Assembly (NCBI RefSeq): GCF_901933205.1 | Contig: NC_044571.1 | Location: forward strand, 10,990,420-11,054,419 | Reading direction: 5' to 3' | Length of the DNA stretch: 64,000 nucleotides | Origin: Camarhynchus parvulus | Lineage: Eukaryota > Chordata > Aves > Passeriformes > Thraupidae | Shown here: one piece after another, positions 25,385-38,600 of the stretch | Position numbering within the stretch: the stretch's first letter is position 1 | Layout of the letters: every line of letters begins with the position of its first letter | Position numbers and translations under genes: made by a program | The notes under the pieces: generated by a model | Databases searched by the model: none | What the model was told of the DNA's origin: nothing | Seen by the model: the letters and a program-made list of their open reading frames with translations, nothing else

Positions 25385-26735
25385 CGGTTTACATGACACC
25401 AGGCCTGTTGGTGACAAATGGGGTACACCTGTCCCAAAGGGGGAAAAGGATCTTTGCACAGGAGTTATCAATGTTTAATGAAGAGTAAACTGGATTTGAA
25501 GGGAGAAAGATATAAAACCAGGTTCACCAGAGATAAGCCTGGGAACAGCATGTTTGGGGGATGGTGTGGTAGCAAGGTCCTTTGGTCTGACAGCTCAGAG
25601 GAGGTAAGGGCTGGAGATCCTTGTGGCTGCAAAGATGCAGGAATTACTGATGAGTCAGACACCGTGGAAGCACCTGAGAGTGGTCATACAGGAATTAGGG
25701 GTTCTCCCTGCAGAAAGGCGGGGGGATCTATAGCCCAACAACCACCTGCACCAGTGCACACAGCAGGGACAACCAACAGGAGGAACTGGAGCCCATTGGG
25801 CAGCTGGAAAACCATGGCACAGCTGCTATCGCAGAGATATGGATGACTTGCATGCCTGGAGTGTGCAGTGGATGGCTATAAATTCCTTAGAAGAGATAAG
25901 GAAGGAAGGAGAGGTGGTCTGACAGCCCTGTATAGAAGGGAGTATTTTGACTGTCTAGAGCTTGAATCTGGTGCCAACAGGGTTGGGTGGTTTTGGTTAA
26001 AAATCAGGACAAGTCCAGCAAGGCAAGGTGGGAGTCTGTTATAGACCTCCCACCAGGATGAAGAGAAAGATGAAATATTCTTTTAGCAAATGGGTGAAGT
26101 CTCATGGTCACTAGTCCTTTTTCTCTTGGGGAACTTCAAATTACCAGATGTCCTCTGGGAATGCAGAAATACAGCAGAGAAGAAGCAGTCTAGGAGGTTC
26201 CTGGATTGTGTGGAAGAGCGCTTCTGCAGCATTCTCCTTGAGAAACCAACTTCTCATGGCTTGGATGGATGTGCTCTTTGCTGGGTAACAACCATCTGTG
26301 GGGCCAGGCCCAGGGAGTGGAGTCACATCCAGCTGGGGACAGACACTAGGGATGCTCCCAGGGCTCAGCTTTAGGGCCAGTCCTGTTTTATGAGGAGTGA
26401 CTGAGGGAGTTGGGGGTGTTCACCTTGGAGAAAAGGAAGCTCAGGCTTTCAGCTGATAGGAGGTTCTAGTGAGATGGGAGTTGGTCTCTTCTCCTGAGAG
26501 GAAATGGCCTCAAGTGTGCCGGGGCATGTTTAGATTTGGTATTAAGAAAAATTTTCTCAAAGTAAAAGTTGTCAAATATTGGAACAAGCACTGGCTTCCC
26601 AGGGAAGTAGTTGAGGCACAATCCTTGGATACCATGTCGCTTGGGGATATGGTTTAGTGGTGAAATTGGTGAAGTTAGGTTAATTGTTGGACTTGATTCT
26701 TTTTGAGGTTTTTCCAACTTTAAGAATTCTATGAA
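25385..26735 (+). mobile_element. CR1 LINE, internally deleted mosaic with ORF1, ORF2 and 3'-end pieces
   Basis: This is a decayed CR1 retrotransposon in the same direction as DMD. In order it holds four parts. First, the C-terminus of ORF1 (esterase-like domain): GVHLSQRGKRIFAQEL from 25420, then a stop near 25448-25460. Second, ORF2 endonuclease pieces in shifting frames: AIAEIW (25825-25842, the family's AITETW box, keeping its Glu), AVDGYKFLRRDKEGRRGG from 25865, VGVCYRPP (26028-26051) and GNFKLPD (26129 on), followed by QSRRFLDCVEERF. Third, one reverse-transcriptase scrap, QGSALGPVLF (26359-26388). Fourth, after a second deletion, the CR1 3' end from ACTGAGGGAGTTGGGG to TCCAACTTTAAGAATTCTAT. 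The expected acidic residues are lost twice: Asp to Asn before GVHLS, and GDFN to GNFK. Most of the reverse transcriptase is absent. The 142-residue frame at 25418-25846 and the 94-residue frame at 26090-26374 are remnants of this element, not host genes. The left border is approximate. Confidence 0.92.
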
Positions 26736-27662
26736 GTACTTTTCTGGTCTGTCTTTTTAGCAATAATTGTATGTGACACTTTATGCAGCTATGTGATATT
26801 AGATAGACTTTTGAAGCTAGTGTGGATTTATCCTGTTACTTTGTGAATGCAATCAGTTAGTATTAAGCCTGTAGATATATATAATCACAGACTTTTTGCA
26901 CTGAAATCTGATGAAGAATACTGCATGTGACACCTAGGTAAACAGTAACTGGAAAATGTTTGTGTACTATATACACAGCTTAAAAATGTTTCTGAAATAA
27001 TCTATGATGACTGACAAATTATTCGTAGTATAGACCTGACTAAAAGTATGCCAGAATATGATAAATGAATCAAGGTTAATACTTCAGCACGAAATACATA
27101 GCAGATTTATTTTTATTGCCACCTTCATGCTCACTTAGCCTATAACCTAAGTAGTTTTCCATTAGAGTCAGGAGTTTTGCTGCTCATAATATGAAAAATA
27201 TGCAGTGCCTCAAGCTATACCTCAGAATATACAGTATGGGTAGTACCCTTTTTTTCTTATAGGGATCTTTTTATCTAAAAACATCATCTGAGGGACATGA
27301 ACAGCAAACAAGGCACTCTTGTCTCTTCTGTTCCTATCAATTCTTCAAAGATGCTCACTTGTTTTTAAGGTGTCCAGGTAGCTGTATTTTACAGTAGTAA
27401 AAAGCTGAAGTTGATGCATATTCCTGACTCTTCTCAATTCTTTATCAGGATAGGTTCTTTTAGAGATAAAACATTGCTTCCAAATTTATTTCAAATATAA
27501 TTGATATATTATTGTCCAACACAGTTTATTTTGTGAATGATCTATGGATTAGATGATAAATCTCTGTAAAATAGAATAGAGACTGTATCTGTAATATTCT
27601 TGCTCCTTCCACATGAATTTAGTAAAAAATATTAATTAATTTTCAATTACTTCCATCGTCTG

Positions 27663-27705
27663 TTCTGAAGCACTTTTTCATTCTCCATTCTGAAACACTT
27701 TTTCA
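27663..27705. repeat. 18-bp duplicated word
   Basis: TTCTGAAGCACTTTTTCA (27663-27680) is repeated with one change at 27688-27705 after a 7-base spacer. It looks like a minor local duplication. Confidence 0.7.
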
Positions 27706-30700
27706 GTCACTCCTGCTTATAGTTGTTTACAACTTTTTAAAACTAGCATATCATCTTCTTCCCTTACCTCTTTTTTTTTAAAGTTTAATTCTCCATTTTT
27801 GTCTTTTATACTAACTTGTTGCCAATTCTAAAATAGAATCTGTTCTACAGTACCTGGAATAGAACAGCAACTGTCAGTGCCATCTTATTCCACTGAGTAA
27901 TAGAAGAGAAATTCCAAAATCTTGAGTTTTAAAACAAGTGCTCTTACAACCTAATCTGAGGAAAGGCTAAAAAGCATCTCAGAGTGAATTTTTTTCCTCA
28001 GAGTGGATTTTTTAAAAATATTATTTTGAAAACACATGGTCACGAATTTTTCAGTATCACAATTAGCAGTCACAAGGAAGGGGATTAATGTTCCTTTGTT
28101 GTTAACAGCAGGTGTCAAATACTGAATACTTTCACAGGAGATTCAGGCGCTGATTCTCAGCAGGGATAATGATAATACAACTGTTCTTCTTAGTTGGACA
28201 TCAAAGAGAAGTGGTCAGAAATCAGCAATAAACCACATAGGTAGATATCATTACTTTCTGTCAAGTATTTTGTTTCGGTGTGTTTCATCTGGATGGTCTG
28301 TATCATAAAATCAGAAATGTATTGCTACTGTAGTTTGCCTATGAGTTGATGCATTAATGTGTATTCTGCTTCTGCCCTCCCTGTTTCTGAACTTGAAAGA
28401 AAAAACCCTTATCAGCACAAATGTTCTTTTGGGAGGTAAAAGGCTTGTTTTATCAAGATATCTAGTTCTCTGGTACTAGAATGAGACTCTTAAAACTTAT
28501 TCTCATGAAAATAAACAGCTCTCAATTGTCAGAAATCTCACCTATAAAGTAGATGTCTCCAAATGGTAGCATAAATTTCTTTTAATTTCTCATTTGCATA
28601 TGTTCTCATAATCTTGGTAGAAGAAAAATCCAACTTTTCAAATGTGCTAAATAACCTAGTATATTCTCTCTTGGTTGATTTATGTATTTCCTCTGTAGAA
28701 GTTTATTGAGCACACCAGAGGGATAGGCCTAATTTTTCATTTGTGGATCAGCATTCAAACCCTACCAGCTCTAAACACAGGTTTTCAAACACAGATTAGA
28801 TGGCAAAAGCTTTTGTAGCATGAAGTGTGAGGTTCTGTTGTGCTGAGTAAGATTATTGGAGGAGAGCATGGAAAGATCCCAAGCAGAAATGCAATAGAAG
28901 GGATAAGATGGTTTGCCATTATTCTGAGCAAGTTCCAATTCCTGCATTTTCTCCTAACTTTACCATCTCTACAGGATCACTCTTTGTGTAGGTTTTTCTA
29001 AAGCAGGCTCTTCCACATCCTAAGGGATGGATGGACTTTCTCATAATATTTGGAAGTATATGTCCTATTTCAGTGTAGCCCATCAATTTGAAGTGGCAGG
29101 AATTAGACTGAGTGTTTACCAGAACTTTGAAGGCTTCTGCCATTCCATCTTCCCATGACCATCGGTATTTAATAGTGCAGTGCAATCTGTCATTTAGTTC
29201 TTCTATTCACTTTGTATTGTATTTACTTATAGCACATTTATTTGAAAAGTGAATAAGCAGTAAAAGAGGCAAAAAAACAGTGGTTGCCTTTAATATATTC
29301 TGATGATGGGTTTAAAAGTGTATCTGTGCCTTATGGAATTATGCCTCCTACCAGACTGTTCAATACACTTGGCTAAAGAGCACATAATTTTTCATTTGTG
29401 ACACCAAATGTGTATTTTCCCAAGGCAGGAAAAAAGAAAAAATGATTGTATTGTGATTATTAACATGTTAATGTAAAAGGGATAAATTGTACAGTGAATA
29501 ACTGAGGATAAGTATTAATTTTGGCTTAGGGCAGATATCTTCCTGAATAAGTAAGAAGTCAGTGACCTACAAAGAATACAAATAAGGAATAAAATAAAAG
29601 TACAAATCATTTCCAGAGAAAAGTTATACTGGCTTTGTGAAAGGTTTTTAGATAGGACTGAGAAAAATAGTTGTCTTCTAAGAAGTGCCTCCAAATTTCC
29701 CTTTTTAGGAGTATAAAGCTGCCCTGTCACAGGTTTTCTGGATGTGAATTTATGCTTTTTCACAATAGTAGCTGTTCTTTATATGCACTGTGCAGCAATT
29801 GTTTACTGTAGCAACTCCCACTATCAACTTTTGACAATGTTTGGCAAAAGTAACTTTTCTGTACCAAGTGTCCCATTTCATTTTCTGTCAGAAGTTTACA
29901 CTTTCTTTCTTTCAACTGCTGACAAGAATTTGAATCTCTTCTGTCAGCACAAAGTTCCACATGTTCATTTCTCCTTGCATGCCACATTTTTCATCCGAAT
30001 CATTTATTTTCATTGGATTCTATTTCATTTTTTAGCTTTTCTCTCTTGAGTGGATGGTTCCATTTTATTGATGTTCACCACATAAACTGCCATTTATCCC
30101 ACTTATGAATCCAAAGATTATTTTTTTGGCTATTGGTTCAGAATTATTATGTCAGCCTGGGTTGCAGTGATTCCATGGGTTCATCACCTGTTATCCCTGA
30201 TAACATTAGCAACTTTCTGGAAGGGGACATTTGTCCTTTGTTGTGGCAGTGCTGTATTAAATGGTTAGGAGATTGTAAACTGGTTTTCATGATTTTCCAT
30301 TTGGCTAAAATTCATGTTTGAGAATTCAGAAAATCCAGCCTTAAGTTATAGTTACTTGTCATAGTTATACTGTGTTTCATTTCAGTTAATGTAACTATAT
30401 TTGGGCTTAACTTCTGTGAAATTGTTATTAAATAATTTCATTTTCAGAGTTTGAATAATGTAATGGAAATATATAGCTACTTAGTACTCTTTCTAGGGCT
30501 TATAATTGCTATTTTTGTGTTGTCAGTTCTCTGATTTTATGTATAGTTTTATGAGGGGAAGGTAATTTGATGCTCTGATGCCTACCAAGTACCCTAATAT
30601 GGCACTACTGAGCTGCTTCTCATGAGATTGAGGGACTTTATTTAGAGCCTATGACACTGGAAATCAGATATAAGCTCATAAATTCTATAAGTTCTTCTTT

Positions 30701-33700
30701 TATATTTATTGTATTTATATATACATTCTATTATGCTTCATATATATTCCCATATGGATTTAGGCTTATCCAGATAACCTGTTCACCTTGTGGGCTATGT
30801 GGGTTTTTTTTCAGATATGTGAATTTTCTTTAGGTGAAGTTAGCAGGATGTAAACACTGGTGCAAGCAGACACCAGCTCTGCTGTTTGTATCCAGGTATC
30901 AATTTAATGCACTGAGTAACCAGATTATAGGAATGCAGTACTGTCCTCTCTCCAGTGTTTTGTCTGCCTTAAAATTATTTAGAGGCCACATAACAAGTTT
31001 TTTGTGTATCTGCCACCTGTTCTTACAGGAATTCTTAGTGCAGGTGATGTAGAGTCGACTTCTGACACCCCCTTTTAAGTGTTAATGGTGTGTTAGCTGA
31101 TTAAGTTCCTGCTAAGAGCTTGTGAAATCTAGGAAGTTATGCAGCTGGTCAAATGCAATTATCCCATTTTCTTCACCTCCCTAGCAATGCAAAAGCATCT
31201 GTGTTTGTACCTCCTCACACATGGAGGAATGTCCAAGACTTGTTTCTGAATGTTTTGCTGCAGGAGGTTTTGCCACTGAGCTCAGCTTGGCTGCAAGTTT
31301 TTGTCTTCCCAGTTCTGCACACACAAGGATAAGAGAGAAGCACTTCCAAAGGGCAGTTTAGTCCAGCTAAGCTGGGGCTGTTTGCCTCCTGGAGAAACAC
31401 TCCTCTCCTCTGACCTAGAGAGAGCTTAGAAGTAGCTAAATTATTCTCTGACTACACCAGCTGCCTAAACTCGGTGTAAAATGTGTGTGTGTTCTCTCTC
31501 TCGTGTGTAAATAGGGTTTTTTCACTTCATTTGGTGATCTTTTATAGGTTAAAGAGTTTATAGTTCCATGTAGGTCCTAGCACTCTGTATACTTCTTAAT
31601 CATGCAATTGCCCGGGAGGCAATAGAAGAGAAACAGGAAACAAGATGCAAACTCAGACTGCTGAGATCACTTTTCCCCAAAATGATGACCATGAATTTAG
31701 TCATAGATAGAAGATACGTGAAGATATGTCTACAAAATTTCTTCTGCCAGATCACTCCAGGTTTTAAGTTTTGTCTTCTGTTGACCCTCCTGCCCACACA
31801 AACATCTTGTAAGTGTTGAGGCAGTGATATTAGTTTAGGTTTTTTTCTCTGACTCTCTGAGAAATGTTTATGACTGATGTTGTTCTGGCTTGTCTTGCCT
31901 CTGTTGTCACCAGGTAGGAAAGTGTTAGTGATTTCTGTCCTTTATGTTTCTTTTCCATATAAAATGGGTTGAAGTGCCTGAAATAAGAGTAGTTTTTCAT
32001 ATTTACCCTTCTGTTGGGAATAACTCTTCTGAATCAGAATAGAGGTGGAAGAGGCTGTAGAAGTGGCAGGAGAGAACAGAAATTTAGCTGTCCATTTTTG
32101 CCTCAGTAAATTAGCAGCTTTCAACTGACCAGATTACCCATCTAAAACAGAGCACAGTATTTATGAACAATTATAGTAGAGAAAATAATACATTGCTCAT
32201 CATATTTTTATTTAGGTTGGATTTAGTATTATGCACTAAGAGTCATCAGAATCATTGGTATGAGAGTGAAAATTACTGGACTCAAATTAGAATTAATATC
32301 TTCATCTCTGTACTGTCTGTGTAGTTGAAAAGATAATGCAAAACCAAAAGAGGCCATAGGCACCAAGAAGGATGCATATTAATCAGTTCTGAAGATGAAC
32401 ATTTTTATTTTCTTACTTTGTGTAATTTTTTTCACATTAGAAATCTTCATAGCTCATAGCAGCTTGATTGAAAAAAAATGTGTCAGTCCAAAAGAACTTA
32501 TATCAGGTTACACTGATAATTTGTTGTGAAATGAATGAATTAACCTTAAAAAGAGACTGTGTGACTTCTTTTTATTAATGCCACAATATTAATTTCTTGT
32601 ATCTGAATCTGATATTACAGTTTTTGGGTGAACTTTGCCAATGGAGGAAATGTGAGCACCAACTAATAACTAAGCAGATTAAAGATATAAATTATATTCT
32701 CCTCAGAAATACCATATATTGTCTACTATATTAAACCTACCTAATTTTAATTTCTACCTCAGTCTGCTAGATTGGACACTATTTTAATAACTTTTTTTTT
32801 TTTTTGCATCTACTTCATAGCTCAACAAAAAAAGAATAGCAAGACACACTTTCTAGAGGACTAAGTACAAAACCCAGAAGACTGAGTCATTTAATTTCAT
32901 TGTTGAACTTCAAAGGTCTTTTGCTGGGAAAAGCTTACAGTTGTCCTGCTATTTTTTGTACTGGTTATATCAAAGTGTATTTCCCTGATCTATAAATGAA
33001 GTGGCAAATCCTTTCTTTCCAGAACCTGGAAACCTGCTGGAAGCTGTGAGATCAAAGCTATGAAATAAACCTGTTCTCACTTATGTTACACCTATTACAG
33101 TCACAACAGTGCATTAGCCTGAACGGATCATCTCTTTTTCTTTTTAACTGTGATATTGTAATTCTATGCCTCATGAGTAAGAGTTGCAGGACTGTTCAAA
33201 TCCCAGCTTGTTGATTTGCTTAAAAAAAAAAAAAAAGAACAGTCATTTTATTTTATTTTAATCTTTGATTTATGAGACGTGGAATACTGTGGAGGGTTAG
33301 CACCACCTGAAAATTACTGCCAAAAAATGTGATTTCTGCAAGGGGAGCTGTAAGTGACACCTTGTTGCTTCATTAACTTGTGCTTCCTGTTGGATGTTGA
33401 GCACACAGTTTTACCCCCAGGTGCTGTGGGGCTCACAGTGCCTCAGGTGAAACCAGCATTTGCCAGTTTTAACCCAGCTCTGTGATGGGGCAGGGAAGCA
33501 GAAATTCCGTGTGGTGTCCAGGGAACAAAATTGCAGCAGCATTTCCACAGGCACCAATTCCTTGCACTAAGCCTCGTCCTGGGAGACTCAAGTGCTGTTG
33601 ATAGCAAAAGGAATTTTACAGATTGGCAACACTAATTGTGACTGACTCAGGACAGAAATTCTTCACCTGTTGTTTGGGTGAGATGGAGGAAAGGGAGAGG

Positions 33701-35588
33701 AAACTATGGGTATATTTAATTAATTTAATTTTATTCTATTTTCATTTTGAGGCTACTTTACTAATTTAAATATTTTATGGGTTTATTTCTAAGACCTTTA
33801 CCACACAAGGCTGGAGGTTGACATTTCCACATAATATGGGAGCAGATATTTAGAATATATGCTAATAAAAATTAGATTTGCTTAAAATATTTCTTCTTCT
33901 CAATTTCTATGTTCTTATGTAGTTTCTGCTTTTTCATTGTTGTGTAATTTTCACTGTATGTTTCAATGCTAGGGAACAAATAGAGACAAGCTGGACCTGA
34001 CAGAAATAGAAAAAAATTATTTTATGAGTTTAGTTAAGAAACTTTGTAGAAATCTGTCTTTATTAGCATGCTGTTTTGCTGATGATTTCTCTGTTTTCAT
34101 TATGGCTTATAGCACTGTAAATTAATTTAACATGAAAGGATGAAAATATTGCTTTTAAATTTTTCCCATTAAATTATGAAAAATATTACAATAAATAATA
34201 GAAAAGAATGCCTCTGGTAGAAGCTTCTGTTTACTCAATCATTGCTGTAGCAAGAGTGAATTATTGCAGAGCTAACTCAGAGGCAATATTTTTGCAGCTA
34301 CATTACATAAAACAGATGATCTCAAAACTTCAAAAAACAGCACAGAAAAGAAAGCACAATCTGGATCCTTTGAAAGTTAAACATCTATTTATATTTCTGT
34401 GAGGGGCTTGGGCAAGACAATTGGCTGGAATTGAAGCCTCTCACATCTCAAGTCTTGTGGTAATGAAGTGAAAAGTGAATTTCAATGATACCCTGCATGC
34501 ACCAGCTCTAGGTGTGGAGTTTAAGGTCAGGATATTCCACATACATGGCTGATTGTAAGGTGTCTGGGAAGGTAATAAATAATTCTGTAAGTTATTATAG
34601 GGATGGTGGTATTATCATCCACCATACTAAAATATCTGTAATTTTGCATTACCTGGAAAGTGCATCTTTTGTTTTGTTTTGATCTTTGTATTTTGGTCTC
34701 CTTATGGACTGTACAGGATATTTTCTATACAGCTCTTTGTTGCCTGGGGTGCTAAAAACATTCCTTCTGCTTAGGTCTTTTTTTCCAAGGTATCTTACAC
34801 ATGTCTGTTCCATCCCTTTGAAATAATCCAATTTAGATTCAAGCCTGGATTGCTGCAGATTTATTCCTCTGCAGTCTTTCTGTTTCCTGCTTACATTAAT
34901 TTAAAGAGGTGTTATACCATTCAAGGTGTGCAGAAACCATGTTATACCATACTTTACAGGCAGGAACTGGGCCTGAAATTACTGATTTGTTTTCTGTCTT
35001 ATCCACTGGAAATAAAATTATCTAAGATATTTTAAACCATTGACAGACAGATATCTTATAAATTAACACAAATGCTCTTAATTGCTCTAATTAAGTCCTT
35101 TGATACTTAATTTTATGCAAAGGATAATCTATAACCCCTTTTTTTTTTGTTAAAGTAGTGATGAACCACAGAAATACAATGCAGAATACCTCTAGTGATA
35201 CAATAATGCATTTGGGATTTTTCCTCTCCTTATCTGAGATTTCTGATTATGATTCTGAAAGATGCCTTGTGGATGCTGATTTACAACTGAGAAGCGGAAG
35301 AGCCAAGAATTGTTATTTTCCAGGGCATTTCTTGGTGATTTAGTAATCTTGTGATTTGGTAATTTTCTTGTGCAAGACAGGTAGAAATTACCTTTTCTTC
35401 TGTTACCCTTTCCTTCATTGTTTTTGTTGCTAGATACATTAAACAAGGTTTATTTATGAAGCATTTGTGAATGTCACCTAGAAAACATGTATTGAGCATG
35501 TTGTTATGTTAGGTTATAATTCTCCATGCAATGGACCAATGAAATAAGAAACTTCTTTTGAAATTCTTTAGAAATTTAGTGTGCTAGA

Positions 35589-35652
35589 GATACATGTATA
35601 ATAAACTTGCTATATATGAAGATACATGTATAATAAACTGTCTATATATGAA
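35589..35652. repeat. 32-bp tandem duplication, two copies
   Basis: Two adjacent 32-base units (35589-35620 and 35621-35652) each begin GATACATGTATAATAAACT and end CTATATATGAA, counting the small difference between them. They differ at only two positions (TG versus GT after AAACT), so the duplication is recent relative to the surrounding decay. Each unit carries an AATAAA word on the + strand. Confidence 0.92.
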
Positions 35653-38600
35653 CTTGTTCATGCACATGATTTTCTGTGTATTTAGCTCTAGAATACAGAG
35701 TTTGCATTTGGCTGTCAGTCTCCAGGATGTATTCTAGGTTTCACTTCTAGGATAGTGTTTATAATACAGTGCTGACACTGAGCAAGCTGATCTCAAGAAT
35801 AGAGCTATTAGAAAATAAATCATCATTTCTTCTGGAAAGTTGTTGATGATATTTAGAGTCATGAAGATAAAATGTTCACAAGTTTTTCAGTGTTGGGCTC
35901 AGTTGTGCCTTCCTCCAGGCCTTCAGGAGTTACTGCTCTGCAGCAGGCAATGCTGAGAAAATAAACTGTGCCACAGATGCTACTGGGAAATCTTGGATGC
36001 TTTCCAGAATTTGCAGTCACAGCATTCCCATGCCACTTGCTTCCCACTGTTTTATAAAAGGTGATGGTGTACACTTGGTTTGGGTTATTCCCAGTCCTTT
36101 TAGGTTTGGGTGTTTTAGTAAATGAGGGAAGTAGATGAAAGAAATTTGTATTTTCCCAAAAGATTGCTCTTGCTGCTGACTCACACCTGGACAACCAAAC
36201 AAAAAATCTGTTTACATTTGGCTGTCTTCAGGATCATATTTTCTGAAAACAAATGTCTGAAATTGTGTTATTTGTCGGAAATTTTACTTTAAGAGCTACA
36301 CATCCACTTGGGCAGAAAAGAAGCAATATTATATGGCTTCTGTAACAAACAAAGTGATGCTGCTCTTGTTAGGGATAATAAATGGTGTTAATAAACAGTT
36401 TCAGCATGTTCTACAGAGTGAATTTATTTGCTCAAATTATTTTGTAATTTAAATAAATTATTTTGAGTCTATCATAATTGTCTCATGGAATATTAATGAA
36501 TGGAGAGAGAATAAATTTAAACAATTCCCTATTCATCTCCCTTTTCAGGCACAGAGAAATACTGTTCTATTTTAAGTTATTTTGTGTTACACTTCTGACA
36601 CCTATTTTGAGTTAAAACAACTGCAAAAGTCATATTCTTTCTCCTTATTTTTTGTCTTCGTTCCTTAAATTTTGCCCTAGCACTTGCACTAGTGAAAGAA
36701 AAAATTATAGAAACAAATCTTGTTTAGTATTTTGCTGATGTTGGTGTAGATATTGTCAGAGTAAATCAGTCCTGCAAATGCAAAAAAATGCATACATAGG
36801 GATATGGTTGTTATAAATTGACATGAGTAGCTGATATTACTCTTTATTTTCGGGATACTTGTTTAGCTGCTCTATGGGCTTTCCCATCTGGGGGTGGGTG
36901 GAGAGAATAGCAGTGATATTTATGTTTGCAGAGCAAACAGATGCAGCAGTGTTGGAGAAAGAAAGCAAAAAATATATGTAGATATGAGACTCTAAGGACA
37001 TGAAAGTGTCCTTTCAAATTAAAAATTCATTATTTTTTTTTTTAAGTTGGTCTATTTGATGCTCCAGCCTGTGAGTTCATAAAGCACCCAGGCCAGATTC
37101 GATTTGGGTATGCTGGGTACAACCACAGATACCCTTGTTCATTAGTGGCACTGGCTTTACACTCATTTGTACTTTGGAAAATTCTGTTATGAAATGCTTA
37201 GCACTTAATGCTCTGTAAAGAAGCCATACTTTTGTTTTCCTTTATATGTGCTTCAGTATTTTTGAAGAAAACCAGGACTGGGGTTCCCTGGGCTTAAGTT
37301 AAAACCATGGCTTGTACTAAATAAATTTGGCAGTTCTGAAATTGGATTTTTTAAAATACCTTTTGCATTACATTCCCAAAGCATCCTACTGATTAATTGT
37401 ATTACAGTTTTAAAGAATGTATGTGGTCTACCAGGTGTAGAGGGGAAACAAAACAAATTGATGTTCCACAACCTCTAAACCAGTCTTCTGGCATTACTGA
37501 GATGAAGTGGAGATTGCCACTGAACTGGTGCCCAGCCTTGAACCAGATGTCAGCAGCTATTTTAATGTTAATGGGCTGGCAAAGTTGACAGGACCAAGGA
37601 AATCAGAGGTTACAAACTCCTCTTGCAATCCAGAAAGAATTTCAGTGTTTCATATTACAATGGTGCTGCTTTCCTGAATCTGTGAATTATGGAGGCAGCG
37701 AGACTCTTAATTGTTTGAGTCATTACTGGTTTGGAAGTCAAACAAGTCTTTACCATGATTGACTGTTTTCCCATGAATGTAGAGATGCAATTAGATTAAG
37801 GGCTGTTCTGTGCTGCTCTACCTGAAGGTGAAGAGAGATAATTATGATGTATTTGTCATTAATATGGCAGGAAAATTGTTATTATAAGAGGGTAGAGAGC
37901 CAGCAAAGTAGCAACATCATAACTTCTTTTCTAAGCAATGAGGAAATCTTTTATGATGAAGACCGTATTTGCATGGGATGGCTGCATGAGGTCTGTGTGA
38001 GCTGTTCAACATGATTCCTGAGGCTTTTTTGCTAGACTCTCCCAGTTATCTCAGGATTAATTTTTTTGAAAAGTACAATGAACATGTGAGTGTCTTATGG
38101 TTTTAACTAATCAGATAAAATATCAGAAGACTAACTTCTAAAACATGTGTTAAAATCAGACAACAGAGAATTAACTTTAGAAAATTGATTCTGAAAGCAT
38201 GTAAAACTCATTGGCTTTTATACTAGGGTCAGATGAGCATAAAGATTCAGATTTTGGCTTGTCCAGACTAAATCAGGTTGCATTCAGTCCCCAAACGTAT
38301 CACTTAGGGCTATTTTTAGAGCTGGTTTTCTTCCTTTGATAGGAATAAATATTTTCAAAATTAAAGCTTTTCAGAGCAATAAATAAATTTCAAAGTAAAT
38401 TTAATAGGAACATGTTGAATAATTTTCATTATGGTGATTTGGTTTTAGGAAATATATTAATTTTCATGTGCATGCTAGAGTGAGATATCATTTTATGGCA
38501 CATATACAGTGAATTAATATTCTGTTTTATGATTTTGTGATTAAATCAAAATAAAAGATGGCATAGTTCTGAGTCAGAACTCCCACCCTCAATCAGGGTG

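Noticed and set aside
25418..25846. 142-codon open frame as a novel host gene
   Set aside because: Its start overlaps the CR1 ORF1 end in another frame (GVHLSQRGKRIF) and its end runs into the CR1 endonuclease region; it is a remnant of the CR1 mosaic.
26090..26374. 94-codon open frame as a novel host gene
   Set aside because: It contains the CR1 endonuclease block GNFKLPD followed by QSRRFLDCVEERF and ends over the displaced reverse-transcriptase box.
28919..29185. 88-codon minus-strand open frame with a protein-like composition
   Set aside because: No recognised domain, no splice or promoter context, and open frames of this length are expected by chance in 64 kb; not supported as a gene.
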